A model generated the notes under the pieces. The model had not been told where the DNA came from. It ran no database searches and worked only from the letters and a program-made list of their open reading frames with translations. A DNA stretch of 64,000 nucleotides from Gammaproteobacteria bacterium (GTDB lineage: Bacteria; Pseudomonadota; Gammaproteobacteria; Pseudomonadales; Pseudohongiellaceae), in the NCBI GenBank assembly GCA_021773355.1, contig JAJFKE010000011.1, forward strand, positions 124,001 to 188,000, in the 5' to 3' direction. Shown one piece after another: positions 52,699-62,281 of this stretch (within the stretch, counting starts at the first letter, position 1; the number at the start of each line of letters is the position of its first letter). Position numbers and translations under genes: made by a program.

Positions 52699-53025
52699 CT
52701 ATTTTTTAATATCCTTTATAGATAGAGAGCGCAGTTGCGATACTTCGAACTCGGCATCATTAAGGGCTTTGTGAAGCCGACGAATTTCGGCTCGAGATTT
52801 TAGATTTCTAAAAATTCCTAAACCCAGTAATAGACCCAACAAGCCTCCCGATACAAATGCACCGATTATCCAGACAGAAACAGGTTGTGGTGAAAGTTGC
52901 CAAGAACCAATTCCAATACCTACCGGAGTAGAATTGAAATAAGAAAAAGTAACGCTCGCTGCAAATACCAGCAGAAGAAAGAATCCTGAAAGTAATTGGG
53001 TAATTTGGCGCATCGAAGGAGTCAT
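52699..53025 (-). CDS. lapA: Lipopolysaccharide assembly protein A
   Basis: Small DUF1049 inner-membrane partner of LapB. Two membrane segments (LLSGFFLLLVFAASVTF and WIIGAFVSGGLLGLLLGLGIF) are followed by a short coiled cytoplasmic tail (RRLHKALNDAEFEVSQLRSL). Length 108 is typical (98-108). A second ATG at 53013 is an alternative start; neither has a strong ribosome-binding site. Confidence 0.92.
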   Translation of the reverse strand: MTPSMRQITQLLSGFFLLLVFAASVTFSYFNSTPVGIGIGSWQLSPQPVSVWIIGAFVSGGLLGLLLGLGIFRNLKSRAEIRRLHKALNDAEFEVSQLRSLSIKDIKK

Positions 53026-53090
53026 CCAAGCTGTTTGGCCCCGTTACGGAACCATTGCTACTAATCGGAATATTACCAGTCAGAAACGAA

Positions 53091-53119
53091 AACGGCATAA
53101 CCTCAAAGGCTATGCCGTT
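53091..53119 (-). terminator. Intrinsic terminator after ihfB
   Basis: AACGGCATAACCT (53091-53103) pairs with AGGCTATGCCGTT (53107-53119) through 13 positions with one G-U on the minus strand, closing a 3-nt loop. On the minus strand TTCGTTTC follows. It separates ihfB from lapA, so lapAB has its own promoter. Confidence 0.78.
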
Positions 53120-53143
53120 ATTTGCAAAAGCCATTGAGTAGAT

Positions 53144-53446
53144 TTAGCTGTGCTGCTCTACCAACATACTTGTATTTACACGATCACGTAATTCTTTACC
53201 GGGTTTGAAGTGTGGCACATACTTCCCACTCAGCGCTACAGGGGTTCCGGTTTTGGGATTTCTTCCTATACGGGGCACTCTATAATGCAGGGAAAAGCTA
53301 CCAAAACCCCTGATCTCGATCCTACCGCCTTCAGATAAGACCTGAGACATATATTCAATAATCGCCTTCACTGCAAGTTCAACGTCTTTAGAAGACAGTT
53401 GAGTTTGTTTTCCAGCAATACGATCTATAAGTTCTGATTTGGTCAT
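53144..53446 (-). CDS. ihfB: Integration host factor beta subunit
   Basis: Pairs with IhfA (36821-37129) to bend [28 protein letters not shown]-type N terminus, [16 protein letters not shown] and [16 protein letters not shown] are the HU/IHF signatures. Length 100 is normal for IhfB (94-100). It is 150 bp downstream of rpsA and ends in its own terminator. Confidence 0.96.
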   Translation of the reverse strand: MTKSELIDRIAGKQTQLSSKDVELAVKAIIEYMSQVLSEGGRIEIRGFGSFSLHYRVPRIGRNPKTGTPVALSGKYVPHFKPGKELRDRVNTSMLVEQHS

Positions 53447-53548
53447 AATTGTCCCCTGTCCTAGTACAACGCGGTCCTGTCGTAATTCGGTTTATCGTGC
53501 AGCTAGTTAAAGCCTAACACAATCCAATTATAAGATTGAAGCCAGATG

Positions 53549-53577
53549 TATTGACGCGCCACAGGGGTGCGTCAATA
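53549..53577 (-). other. Hairpin between rpsA and ihfB
   Basis: TATTGACGC (53549-53557) and GCGTCAATA (53569-53577) form a perfect 9-bp stem with an 11-nt GC-rich loop, about 19 bp after the rpsA stop. On the minus strand it lacks a U-tract, so it may stabilise the rpsA message or slow polymerase, rather than fully terminate. Confidence 0.5.
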
Positions 53578-53596
53578 CAGGAGAGACTCCGTAAGA

Positions 53597-55270
53597 CTAG
53601 CTCTTATCCATCTCAGCTTTGATGAGATCACCAATAGTGCCGGGTGAAACATCAGCGGCTTCTGTCTTATGATCTTTCACCGCGTTCTTTTCATCATCAA
53701 GAGCTATAGCCTTAACTGAAAGACTCAACACTCTGTTCTTTCGATCTACGCTAACAATTTTCACTTCAATCTCGGCGCCTTCTGTTAAAGCATTACGTGC
53801 GTCTTCGACTTTGTCGCGACTGATTTCGGACGCTCGCAGCATGCCTTCCACTCCCTCCTTCAGGGTAATAGTGGCCGACTTAGCTTCAAGTGCAGTGACG
53901 ATTCCGTTTACGATGCTACCTTTCTCAAACTCACTTACATAGTTCATGAAAGGGTCATCTTCCAGTTGTTTTACACCCAATGAGATTCGCTCACGTTCGG
54001 GATCGATAGAAAGAATAACAGTCTCAATCTCATCACCTTTCTTGTATTCGCGCACTGCTTCTTCACCAGGCTCGTCCCAAGAAATGTCTGAAAGATGTAC
54101 CAGGCCATCAATGTTTCCATCGAGACCGATGAAGATACCAAAATCTGTAATCGATTTAATACTCCCAGATATTTTGTCACCTTTCTTGAAGTTCTCTGCA
54201 AAGCCGTCCCAAGGATTCTGGAAACACTGCTTAATACCAAGAGAGATTCGACGACGTTCTTCGTCGATATCCAGAACCATTACGTCCACTTCATCACCTA
54301 GATTTACCACTTTAGATGGGTGAATGTTCTTATTTGTCCAGTCCATTTCGGATACGTGAACCAATCCTTCGACACCCTCTTCCAACTCGGCAAAGCAGCC
54401 ATAATCGGTAAGGTTGGTGACAATCGCCTTAACCCGAGTGTTTTCGGGATATCTGGCCTTGATAGCAACCCAGGGGTCTTCACCCAATTGCTTCAATCCC
54501 AACGACACGCGATTTCGATCGCGGTCATACTTAAGAACCTTAACGTCGATCTCGTCACCCACATTCACAATTTCGTTTGGATGTTTGATCCGCTTCCAGG
54601 ACATATCCGTGATGTGCAACAAGCCATCTACGCCACCCAAATCAACGAAGGCGCCGTAATCAGTTAGATTCTTAACAATACCTTTAACTGACATACCTTC
54701 CTGCAACTTCTCTAGCAAGGCATCTCTTTCTTCTGTGCTCACTGATTCCAGAACCGCACGTCGGGAAACAACAACATTGTTTCGCTTTCGATCCAGTTTG
54801 ATCAGTCTAAATTCCAATAGCTGGCCTTCTAAATGCAGGGTGTCTCTTACTGGTCGAACATCGACCAAGGAACCCGGCAAGAAAGCTCGTATATTGTTCA
54901 AATCAACGGTAAATCCGCCTTTCACCTTGCCATTAATAACGCCAGTAACGATGTCATTCTTCTCGTGGGCTGCTTCAAGCTCCATCCAGGACTCAGCACG
55001 CTTGGCCTTCTCTCTGGATAATCGAGTAGCACCGAAACCGTCTTCGACAGTCTCCAGAGCCACCTTAACTTCATTGCCCACTTCTAGTGAGAAGTTGCCT
55101 TGCTCGTCCAGGAATTCAACACGGGGGATAACGCCTTCAGATTTGAGGCCGGCGTGGACTGTAACCCAGTCCGAATCTATCTCTATAACAGTACCAGTTA
55201 CGATGGCACCAGGGGTCATATCTATCTCAGTTAAGCTTTGTTCGAATAGATCTGCAAAATTTTCACTCAT
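53597..55270 (-). CDS. rpsA: 30S ribosomal protein S1
   Basis: Binds mRNA leaders and delivers them to the 30S subunit. Six S1 repeats follow one another; repeats 3-6 are clear, each with GxV..xxDYGxFVxL-type cores ([56 protein letters not shown]). Length 557 agrees with E. coli (557). It lies between cmk and ihfB, the classical cmk-rpsA-ihfB order. Confidence 0.97.
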   Translation of the reverse strand: MSENFADLFEQSLTEIDMTPGAIVTGTVIEIDSDWVTVHAGLKSEGVIPRVEFLDEQGNFSLEVGNEVKVALETVEDGFGATRLSREKAKRAESWMELEAAHEKNDIVTGVINGKVKGGFTVDLNNIRAFLPGSLVDVRPVRDTLHLEGQLLEFRLIKLDRKRNNVVVSRRAVLESVSTEERDALLEKLQEGMSVKGIVKNLTDYGAFVDLGGVDGLLHITDMSWKRIKHPNEIVNVGDEIDVKVLKYDRDRNRVSLGLKQLGEDPWVAIKARYPENTRVKAIVTNLTDYGCFAELEEGVEGLVHVSEMDWTNKNIHPSKVVNLGDEVDVMVLDIDEERRRISLGIKQCFQNPWDGFAENFKKGDKISGSIKSITDFGIFIGLDGNIDGLVHLSDISWDEPGEEAVREYKKGDEIETVILSIDPERERISLGVKQLEDDPFMNYVSEFEKGSIVNGIVTALEAKSATITLKEGVEGMLRASEISRDKVEDARNALTEGAEIEVKIVSVDRKNRVLSLSVKAIALDDEKNAVKDHKTEAADVSPGTIGDLIKAEMDKS

Positions 55271-55294
55271 TATTTATTCCATTTGTTTCAAAAA

Positions 55295-55324
55295 GTTATA
55301 AACCACATTGCATGTGAATTACAA
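55295..55324 (-). promoter_or_regulatory. Candidate rpsA promoter with a palindrome in the spacer
   Basis: On the minus strand TTGTAA (55319-55324) and TATAAC (55295-55300) lie 18 bp apart. The palindrome CACATTGCATGTG (55304-55316, arms CACAT/ATGTG) fills the spacer and could bind a regulator. The leader would be about 20 nt before the start codon at 55270. Confidence 0.45.
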
Positions 55325-55426
55325 CTAACCGCATACCAGTTTTGCGGGGTGATTAAGATTAATTCCTGGACTGCCAATTCTGGCGATACAGTCTAGAAAC
55401 CGTTTCCAATTACGCATTATTGCTGC

Positions 55427-56092
55427 TTATGCGCAGCGGTATAGTTCCAAGACCTGGTTAACAACCTGATCAATGCTTAAGTCGGTTGTATCTATAACGA
55501 TGGCATCTTCAGCGGGTTTAAGTGGTGAGATGACGCGCTCAGTATCGCGCTTGTCCCGCTCTTTTAGGTCTCGCAAAAGGTCGGGCAGAATAGCATCAAT
55601 ACCCTTACCTATCAACTGCTTATATCGCCTTTTCGCTCTTTCTTCAGGGCTTGCCGTGAGGAATATCTTAAGCTCGGCATCGGGGAACACTACAGTGCCC
55701 ATATCTCTGCCATCGGCAACCAGTCCAGGCGGTTGGCGAAAGGCCAGCTGTCGTTCGAACAGAGCCTCACGTGCGGCGCCTATAGCACCCACTCTGGATG
55801 CCATGTCACTACCCAGATCACTTCTGATGTCTAGGCTTACCTCAATACTATCTAGGCAAACTGAGCCTTCGCCACTACGTCCAAACTCTATATCCAGGTC
55901 TTTGGCCAAGCTTGCCACTGCCTGATGGTCAGTAAGATCAAGCTTTTTACGGTTGCAAGCCACGCCAAGGACTCGGTAAAGCGCCCCGCTATCCAACAGG
56001 GAGTAACCCAGTGTTTTGGCGACCCTGGACGCTATTGTGCCCTTGCCCGAGCCGGAAGGTCCATCTATGGCTATTACGGGAGCCTTACTCAT
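55427..56092 (-). CDS. cmk: Cytidylate kinase
   Basis: Phosphorylates CMP and dCMP. The P-loop GPSGSGKGT is at residues about 12-20. VADGRDMGTVVFPDAELKIFLTASPEERAKRRYKQL holds the CMP-binding Arg/Asp and LID region. Length 221 is normal. It starts 10 bp after the TyrA-AroA stop in the same direction. Confidence 0.97.
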   Translation of the reverse strand: MSKAPVIAIDGPSGSGKGTIASRVAKTLGYSLLDSGALYRVLGVACNRKKLDLTDHQAVASLAKDLDIEFGRSGEGSVCLDSIEVSLDIRSDLGSDMASRVGAIGAAREALFERQLAFRQPPGLVADGRDMGTVVFPDAELKIFLTASPEERAKRRYKQLIGKGIDAILPDLLRDLKERDKRDTERVISPLKPAEDAIVIDTTDLSIDQVVNQVLELYRCA

Positions 56093-56102
56093 TCCTAACT
56101 TC

Positions 56103-58319
56103 CTATGTTTGCGCTACTGATACCTGGATGCCGACACTCTTCGCCAGTTCTACGAAATTGGGAAAAGAAGTCGCAACGTTGGCGCAATTCGCTATATGAA
56201 TATTTGACCGGGCTCTCAGGGCAGCAACGGTGAAAGCCATGGCTATACGATGGTCACCAAAGCTGTCAATAGAACCCCCGCCTATCTGCCCACCAGTTAT
56301 GCGGATACCGTCATCGAACGCTTCTACGGCAATACCCAGTTGAATCAAGCCTTTTTCCATGGCCTCAAGGCGGTCACTCTCCTTCACTCGGAGTTCGGCC
56401 GCACCTCGTAGCAATGTTTCGCCTCTTGCACATGCAGCGGCAACAAAAAGCACAGGAAACTCATCGATCGCCAAGGGAATTTGATCTTCATCTATCTTGA
56501 TGCCAGACAGGCTTCGATAGCGAACCCGCAAATCTGCTACCGGTTCTCCTCCTACAAGTTTTTCATTGCTTCTTTCAATATCTGCACCCATAGCTAACAA
56601 GATATTAATCACCCCAATCCGCGTTGGATTAACACCCACATGTTTCAGTGTTAAATCCGAGCCAGGGGTAATAGCCGCTGCAACCAAAAAGAATGCCGCT
56701 GAAGAAATATCGGCCGGCACATCGATATCACAGGCCTGCAAGTCATGACCTCCCTGCAGTTTGCATAGCCCTTTTTCAGCATCACAGAGAATCGGATAAG
56801 CAAAGCCCTGTAACATTCGTTCGGTGTGGTCACGACAACTAGCGGGTTCGATAATTTCAGTGTCCCCACTTGCATACAATCCGGCTAACAATAAGCAGGA
56901 TTTTACCTGTGCGCTGGCAATCGGCATTTGGTAACGAATTCCGCTTAATGCGGTGCCGGTGATTTTCAAAGGCGGCCTCCCGGAGGATGCGGTTTCAATG
57001 ACCGCCCCCATCTCGCGCAGGGGAACGGCTACTCTATTCATCGGACGTTCCATTAGCGATTTGTCGCCAGTCAACACGCTTGCAAATGGCTGCGCCGCTA
57101 GCAAACCAGCAAGCAATCTCATCGCTGTCCCCGAATTACCCATATACAAGGGTTTACGTGGCTGCTGCAATCCATCTTTCCCGACACCGTAAATAGTCAG
57201 CTCACCGTTTTCAGGTCCAACAATCGTTACACCCATCTCTCGAAAAGCCGCGACCGTGTTTAGTGCGTCTTCGCCTTCCAGAAAACCACTCACACGAGAA
57301 ATACCATTAGCAATGGAGCCAAGTATAATCGAGCGATGCGAGATAGATTTGTCACCCGCAACACGAATTGAGCCGGTTACATGGCCACCAGGTTTAACAT
57401 TGAAACTGCGTAAGCTGCTTGTCATTTCTGTAGAACTCTTTGGCTCATAGTGTGTACTAATGAAATTATCCCTGACCCGTTTAACGTGACTAAACGATTC
57501 TTTCAAAAAATCTCGGTCTCGCTTATGTATTGCTTTCTTAAACTGTAAAAGACTCTGGATATAGTCATCCAAAACTTTTTCAACGGCAGTCGAATTTGCG
57601 ACAAAAATATCTGACCACATATTTGCATCGCTAGAGGCTAGTCTACTGAAATCTGCGAAACCACCTGCTGCGTAACGGAAAATATCTTCGCTCTGTTCTT
57701 GCTTTAACAAGACATCAACGATTGCATAGGCCAGCAGGTGAGGCAAATGACTTGTTGCCGCTAGTACCTCGTCATGACGGTAACAGCTCATGCCCAACAC
57801 ATTCGCGCCTAGCTCCCGCCACAAATTATTTACCACCGCCACTACTTCCGATGAATTTCCGACATGTGGAGTGACAATTACATTTCTATCTTGAAATAGG
57901 TCATCGACCGAAGCAGCATAACCACTTTGCTCTGAACCCGCGATTGGATGCGCTGGTACAAATCTGCTCATTGCTTCTTCGGCTAAGCCCATATCTGCTG
58001 AAAAAAGATGAGACTTGACACTAGCCACATCAGTGATGACTGCATCATTCTTCATCAAGGCAGCGATTTCAGGGAATATGCGGCAAATACTTAGAGCTGG
58101 TACTGCCAGGATAATAATATCGGCTTGGGGGCACAGTTCTTCCACGCTACCAGCGGCGTCTATAATCTTATCCTGCATAGCTTTGGCCAACGCCGTGGCA
58201 TTTTGATCACAGGCTACTACCTTTCTATGCGCCACTGCTTTCTTTAATCCGCGCGCAATCGATCCGCCGATCATACCCAAACCGACGATAAGCACTATCT
58301 TGTTGCTGGATTCATTCAT
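56103..58319 (-). CDS. tyrA-aroA: Bifunctional prephenate dehydrogenase / EPSP synthase (TyrA-AroA fusion)
   Basis: Two aromatic-pathway enzymes in one 738-residue chain. Residues 1-290 are the NAD-dependent TyrA part with GLGMIGGS at 13-20 and HPIAGSEQSG. From residue 299 the AroA domain makes 5-enolpyruvylshikimate-3-phosphate. It shows AGDKSISHRS, GNSGTAMRLLAG, RPMNRVAVPLREMG, SAQVKS and DHRIAMAF. These fit the class II group better than the E. coli class I type, and the position equivalent to E. coli Gly96 is Gly here. Such fusions are known in Pseudomonas. The cyclohexadienyl specificity of the TyrA part cannot be read. It overlaps nothing; pheA ends 34 bp upstream. Confidence 0.95.
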   Translation of the reverse strand: MNESSNKIVLIVGLGMIGGSIARGLKKAVAHRKVVACDQNATALAKAMQDKIIDAAGSVEELCPQADIIILAVPALSICRIFPEIAALMKNDAVITDVASVKSHLFSADMGLAEEAMSRFVPAHPIAGSEQSGYAASVDDLFQDRNVIVTPHVGNSSEVVAVVNNLWRELGANVLGMSCYRHDEVLAATSHLPHLLAYAIVDVLLKQEQSEDIFRYAAGGFADFSRLASSDANMWSDIFVANSTAVEKVLDDYIQSLLQFKKAIHKRDRDFLKESFSHVKRVRDNFISTHYEPKSSTEMTSSLRSFNVKPGGHVTGSIRVAGDKSISHRSIILGSIANGISRVSGFLEGEDALNTVAAFREMGVTIVGPENGELTIYGVGKDGLQQPRKPLYMGNSGTAMRLLAGLLAAQPFASVLTGDKSLMERPMNRVAVPLREMGAVIETASSGRPPLKITGTALSGIRYQMPIASAQVKSCLLLAGLYASGDTEIIEPASCRDHTERMLQGFAYPILCDAEKGLCKLQGGHDLQACDIDVPADISSAAFFLVAAAITPGSDLTLKHVGVNPTRIGVINILLAMGADIERSNEKLVGGEPVADLRVRYRSLSGIKIDEDQIPLAIDEFPVLFVAAACARGETLLRGAAELRVKESDRLEAMEKGLIQLGIAVEAFDDGIRITGGQIGGGSIDSFGDHRIAMAFTVAALRARSNIHIANCANVATSFPNFVELAKSVGIQVSVAQT

Positions 58320-58353
58320 TGCAGATCGTAAATTGATTTGTCTAAAGCGTGAG

Positions 58354-59202
58354 TTAAACCAGCTTGGAAGCCGGATAAGAGCCCAAAAGTTTCACTTCCG
58401 CTCCACAAACTTTTAAGACATCGAATAATTCCATGGTAATCCTGTCCTTTGCGTGACCTTCAAAATCAATGAAGAATACATATTCCCAAGCTTCTTTCTT
58501 CGATGGACGTGTTTCAATTTTGGTTAAACTAAGTTGATATTTTTCGAACGGTTCCAGCACTCGAAACAAGGCTCCTGGTTTGTTCTCGGTATAGACTAAT
58601 ATGCTGGTTTTGTCCTCCCCAGTAGCCTCAGTTTCACCTAGTGATAACACCAGAAATCTTGTGCGGTTATTGGATTTATCTTGTATATGATCCTCTAAGC
58701 AATGTAGTTTGTAGATTGTCGCTGCAAATCCACTGGCTATGGCTGCAGTGTTAGCATCCGATTGAGCAAGGATTGCAGCTTCTGCGTTACTCGAGCATTC
58801 TAGTTGCTCTACTTGCGGAAAATTTGCACTGAGATAGTTTCTGCATTGCGCCAGAGACTGTTTATGAGATGCGATTCTCCTAATATCTGATTTCTTAGTA
58901 CCAGATTGCGCAAGAAGACTATGCTCTATGGATACGATTTGTTCACCGATAATTTTCGCGCTGCAGTCTACTAAACAATCCTGAGTATTATTTATCGCAC
59001 CCTCAGTAGAATTTTCTACAGGCACAATCCCATGTGTTGTTTGTGCGGTTTCTACTGCAGAAAATACGTCGTCGATGGTGGAACAATCAACCAAACCCAC
59101 GTCGCTTCCAAAGAATTCCATAGCAGCCAATTGCGAATAGGTCCCCGCGGGGCCCAGATAAGCTACGTTTATTTCTATTTTGTTATTGGCGGATTGAGTC
59201 AT
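58354..59202 (-). CDS. pheA: Prephenate dehydratase PheA without chorismate mutase domain
   Basis: Converts prephenate to phenylpyruvate on the way to phenylalanine. The chain has only the dehydratase lobes (VAYLGPAGTYSQLAA, PVENSTEGAI, the catalytic TRF at residues 181-183) and a C-terminal ACT domain (about 197-275, PGALFRVLEPF, IETRP) for phenylalanine feedback. Length 282 is far below the usual 365-385 of the gammaproteobacterial P-protein because the N-terminal chorismate mutase part is absent. An in-frame stop lies 9 bp before the ATG, so no longer form is hidden. Chorismate mutase must come from elsewhere. Confidence 0.93.
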   Translation of the reverse strand: MTQSANNKIEINVAYLGPAGTYSQLAAMEFFGSDVGLVDCSTIDDVFSAVETAQTTHGIVPVENSTEGAINNTQDCLVDCSAKIIGEQIVSIEHSLLAQSGTKKSDIRRIASHKQSLAQCRNYLSANFPQVEQLECSSNAEAAILAQSDANTAAIASGFAATIYKLHCLEDHIQDKSNNRTRFLVLSLGETEATGEDKTSILVYTENKPGALFRVLEPFEKYQLSLTKIETRPSKKEAWEYVFFIDFEGHAKDRITMELFDVLKVCGAEVKLLGSYPASKLV

Positions 59203-59292
59203 GGATCTCTACAGCAGTCTGAGGGTATTCGTTATTGGTGCGAGCGTCCACGAGCAATTAGTGTACTGCATATACAAACAGATAATCTGATC

Positions 59293-61911
59293 CTACTCAG
59301 GCTCTGGCTTATCTGTATCTGTGCTCAATTCAGGTTCAACCACAATCTCAGTTTCGTGCTCAGAATAGATTACGTCAACATCGTCAGGCTCGTCTACTTG
59401 TTCTAATCCAACTAATTTTTCACCTTCTTTGAGTCGAATCAAGCGAACACCTTGAGTGTTTCTACCTTGGATGGAAACTTCGTTGACTCGGGTTCTGACT
59501 AGTGTGCCCTTATCAGAAATCAACATAATTTCATCAGATTCGACAACTTGCACAGCACCTACAACAGCACCATTGCGCTCACTAGTCTGCATACCGATTA
59601 CACCTTGTCCGCCGCGCCCATAAATGGGGAAGTCGTCTATCAGAGTTCGCTTACCGTAGCCATTTTCACTTACTGTTAATATTTGTTTGTCCTGTTCAGG
59701 AATAATGAGTGCAATCATATTGAAATTTTCGGCCAATTTGATCCCCCGTACGCCCCGTGCTGTCCTGCCCATGGCGCGCACATCAGTCTCATTAAAGCGG
59801 ATAGTTTTACCACTGCTACTAAATAGCATGACATCTTTTGATCCATCAGTAAGTGCAGTTCCAACCAACTCATCGCCTTCATCCAGTTCGATAGCCCTGA
59901 GGCCAACACTTCGCTGTCTGGCAAAGTTAGTAAGAGCTGTTTTCTTCACCGTGCCATTTCCTGTCGCCATAAACACGAAGTGGTCTTCTGAATACTCCTG
60001 TACAGGCAACATGCTAGTAATGCGCTCACCTTCCTCCAACGGCAATATATTTACTAATGGTTTTCCTCTAGCCGTTCGACTGGCAACAGGAATCATATAA
60101 ACCTTTAACCAATAAACTTTTCCGCTGCTGCTAAAGCAAAGCAAGGTGTCATGGGTACTGGCAATAAGCAGATGCTCTACTATGTCTTCATTCTTAACCG
60201 AAGCCGCAGCCTTACCTGTACCGCCCCGTTTCTGCGCGCTGTAATCTGCCAGCGGTTGAGACTTGGCATAACCTGTCTTAGAAATAGTAACAACACGATC
60301 TTCTTCTGAAATCAAATCTTCCGTGGTCAGGTCTAACTGCGATCCAACTATTTCAGTACGTCTTTCATCGCCGTATTCCTTCAGAACCTGCTCCAGCTCT
60401 TCACGAACAACGCTAAGCAGACGAGGTTCGTTCTGTAATATATCCAGATAATCAGCAATTTGTTTTAGCAACTCCGTATAATCGTTGATTAGCTTTTCAT
60501 GTTCCAATCCGGTTAAGCGATGTAACCTCAGCTCCAGTATTGCCTGCGCCTGCTCTGGGGTCAGGAAGTATTCATCTCCTTTCAGTCCATATACTTCGTC
60601 CAATCCTTCGGGTCGACAGGCATCTGCACCAACCTCTCCTAGCATTTCCAAAACACTATCTGATTTCCAGGACCTAGCCAGCAGCTTTTCCTTGGCTTCA
60701 GCTGAGGAAGGCGAGCTTTTAATTAATGCTATAACTGCATCGATATTGGCCAAGGCCACTGCCAGGCCTTCCAGGATATGGCCGCGTTCCCTCGCCTTCC
60801 GCAGCAGAAAGCTGGTACGCCTGGATACTACTTCTCGCCGATGACGGATGAAAGAATCCAGCATGTCCTTTAGGTTTAGTAACCTGGGCTGGCCATCGAC
60901 AAGAGCAACCATGTTTATGCCAAAAACGGACTGCATCTGTGTTTGCGCATAAAGGTTGTTCAGTACCACGTCACCCATTTCGCCTTTACGTAGTTCGATG
61001 ACTATTCGTAATCCATCTTTGTCTGACTCATCACGAAGTTCTGAAATGCCTTCGATCTTCTTTTCTTTTACCAGTTCTGCGATTTTCTCAATCAACTTGG
61101 ATTTGTTAAGTTGATAAGGAATCTCAGTGACAAGTATGGTTTGCCTGCCTGCTTTCTCTTGATCGACGATCTCGGCCTTGGCACGCATATAAATACGCCC
61201 TCTGCCGGTACGGTAGGCCTGAACAATGCCAGCCCTGCCATTGATGATTGCGGCTGTGGGAAAATCCGGGCCGGTAATATGTTCCATCAAGCCATCGATA
61301 TCAATGTCTGGATCATCCAATAAGGCTATAGCACCACCTATCACCTCGGTAAGATTATGCGGCGGTATATTTGTAGCCATTCCTACTGCGATGCCCGAGG
61401 AGCCGTTGACCAATAAATTTGGAACGCGAGTCGGCATTACATCCGGAATGTGTTCTGTACCATCATAGTTGGGAGAAAAATTGACTGTTTCTTTGTCTAA
61501 ATCCGCCAGTAAGTCGTGCGCAATTTTTTCCATGCGTATTTCTGTGTAACGCATGGCTGCGGCGGAATCTCCGTCGATTGATCCGAAATTGCCTTGACCG
61601 TCTACGAGCGGGTAGCGAAGCGAGAAATGCTGAGCCATCCTTACGATAGTGTCATACACCGCAGTGTCGCCATGAGGATGGTATTTACCAATCACATCGC
61701 CAACAATACGAGCAGACTTCTTATAAGGCTTGTTGTAATCATTCGACAACACACTCATTGCGAACAATACCCTTCTGTGAACAGGTTTCAGGCCATCACG
61801 CACATCGGGTAATGCCCGACCTACAATTACGCTCATTGCATAGGCGAGATAGGATTCACGCATTTCACTTTCTAGTGCGACAGGCAAGACCTGTTTTGCA
61901 AACTCGGTCAT
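59293..61911 (-). CDS. gyrA: DNA gyrase subunit A
   Basis: Breaks and rejoins DNA to introduce negative supercoils with GyrB. The catalytic tyrosine is Y122 (MRYTEIRM). The quinolone-target region reads [11 protein letters not shown] with Thr83 and Asp87, the residue pattern of P. aeruginosa (E. coli has Ser83). The GyrA box AQKRGGTG precedes the C-terminal beta-pinwheel. The end is an acidic tail (DTDKPEPE). Length 872 is typical. It is 90 bp upstream of pheA; in Pseudomonas serC sits between them. Confidence 0.97.
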   Translation of the reverse strand: MTEFAKQVLPVALESEMRESYLAYAMSVIVGRALPDVRDGLKPVHRRVLFAMSVLSNDYNKPYKKSARIVGDVIGKYHPHGDTAVYDTIVRMAQHFSLRYPLVDGQGNFGSIDGDSAAAMRYTEIRMEKIAHDLLADLDKETVNFSPNYDGTEHIPDVMPTRVPNLLVNGSSGIAVGMATNIPPHNLTEVIGGAIALLDDPDIDIDGLMEHITGPDFPTAAIINGRAGIVQAYRTGRGRIYMRAKAEIVDQEKAGRQTILVTEIPYQLNKSKLIEKIAELVKEKKIEGISELRDESDKDGLRIVIELRKGEMGDVVLNNLYAQTQMQSVFGINMVALVDGQPRLLNLKDMLDSFIRHRREVVSRRTSFLLRKARERGHILEGLAVALANIDAVIALIKSSPSSAEAKEKLLARSWKSDSVLEMLGEVGADACRPEGLDEVYGLKGDEYFLTPEQAQAILELRLHRLTGLEHEKLINDYTELLKQIADYLDILQNEPRLLSVVREELEQVLKEYGDERRTEIVGSQLDLTTEDLISEEDRVVTISKTGYAKSQPLADYSAQKRGGTGKAAASVKNEDIVEHLLIASTHDTLLCFSSSGKVYWLKVYMIPVASRTARGKPLVNILPLEEGERITSMLPVQEYSEDHFVFMATGNGTVKKTALTNFARQRSVGLRAIELDEGDELVGTALTDGSKDVMLFSSSGKTIRFNETDVRAMGRTARGVRGIKLAENFNMIALIIPEQDKQILTVSENGYGKRTLIDDFPIYGRGGQGVIGMQTSERNGAVVGAVQVVESDEIMLISDKGTLVRTRVNEVSIQGRNTQGVRLIRLKEGEKLVGLEQVDEPDDVDVIYSEHETEIVVEPELSTDTDKPEPE

Positions 61912-62281
61912 AGACTAACTAATTCCTAATATGGGGAAACTACAGGGTGATTGAGACATGGTTTTAGCATAAAAAATACAGGTTTTTTTTAAAATTCCTT
62001 ATACTTTTAGCGGCCGATTCCATGCTTTTCTGATGCTAAAACTGCGGATTATATTACGATCGAAACCTGACTTCGCAAAAGCTGTAGATTGTACCATCAA
62101 CCGGCCCTTCTTGGACAGTCAAATAGCCTTTTTCTCACATAAAAATCCCCTGTTTTATCAGTAATTTCCGACCTCTAAGCAGGTGATTTTTGCAGGGCGC
62201 TATTTTGCATTTTTCTGGGTATAATTCCAGCCCTGATTTCACTCATAAAACCCGATTCGAGCACAAACATTCGAGGAAAAT
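61912..62281. other. Divergent regulatory region between gyrA and mtaD
   Basis: 370 bp without a gene. On the minus strand TATAAT (62048-62053) with TTGCGA 19 bp upstream is a candidate gyrA promoter. On the plus strand TATAAT (62220-62225) is a candidate mtaD -10 with no clear -35. A run of eight T near 61983 and AT-rich DNA between may respond to supercoiling. Nothing else is seen. Confidence 0.5.

Noticed and set aside
53549-53577. Intrinsic terminator of rpsA
   Set aside because: The 9-bp hairpin is perfect, but the minus strand downstream has no U-tract, so it is listed only as a hairpin.
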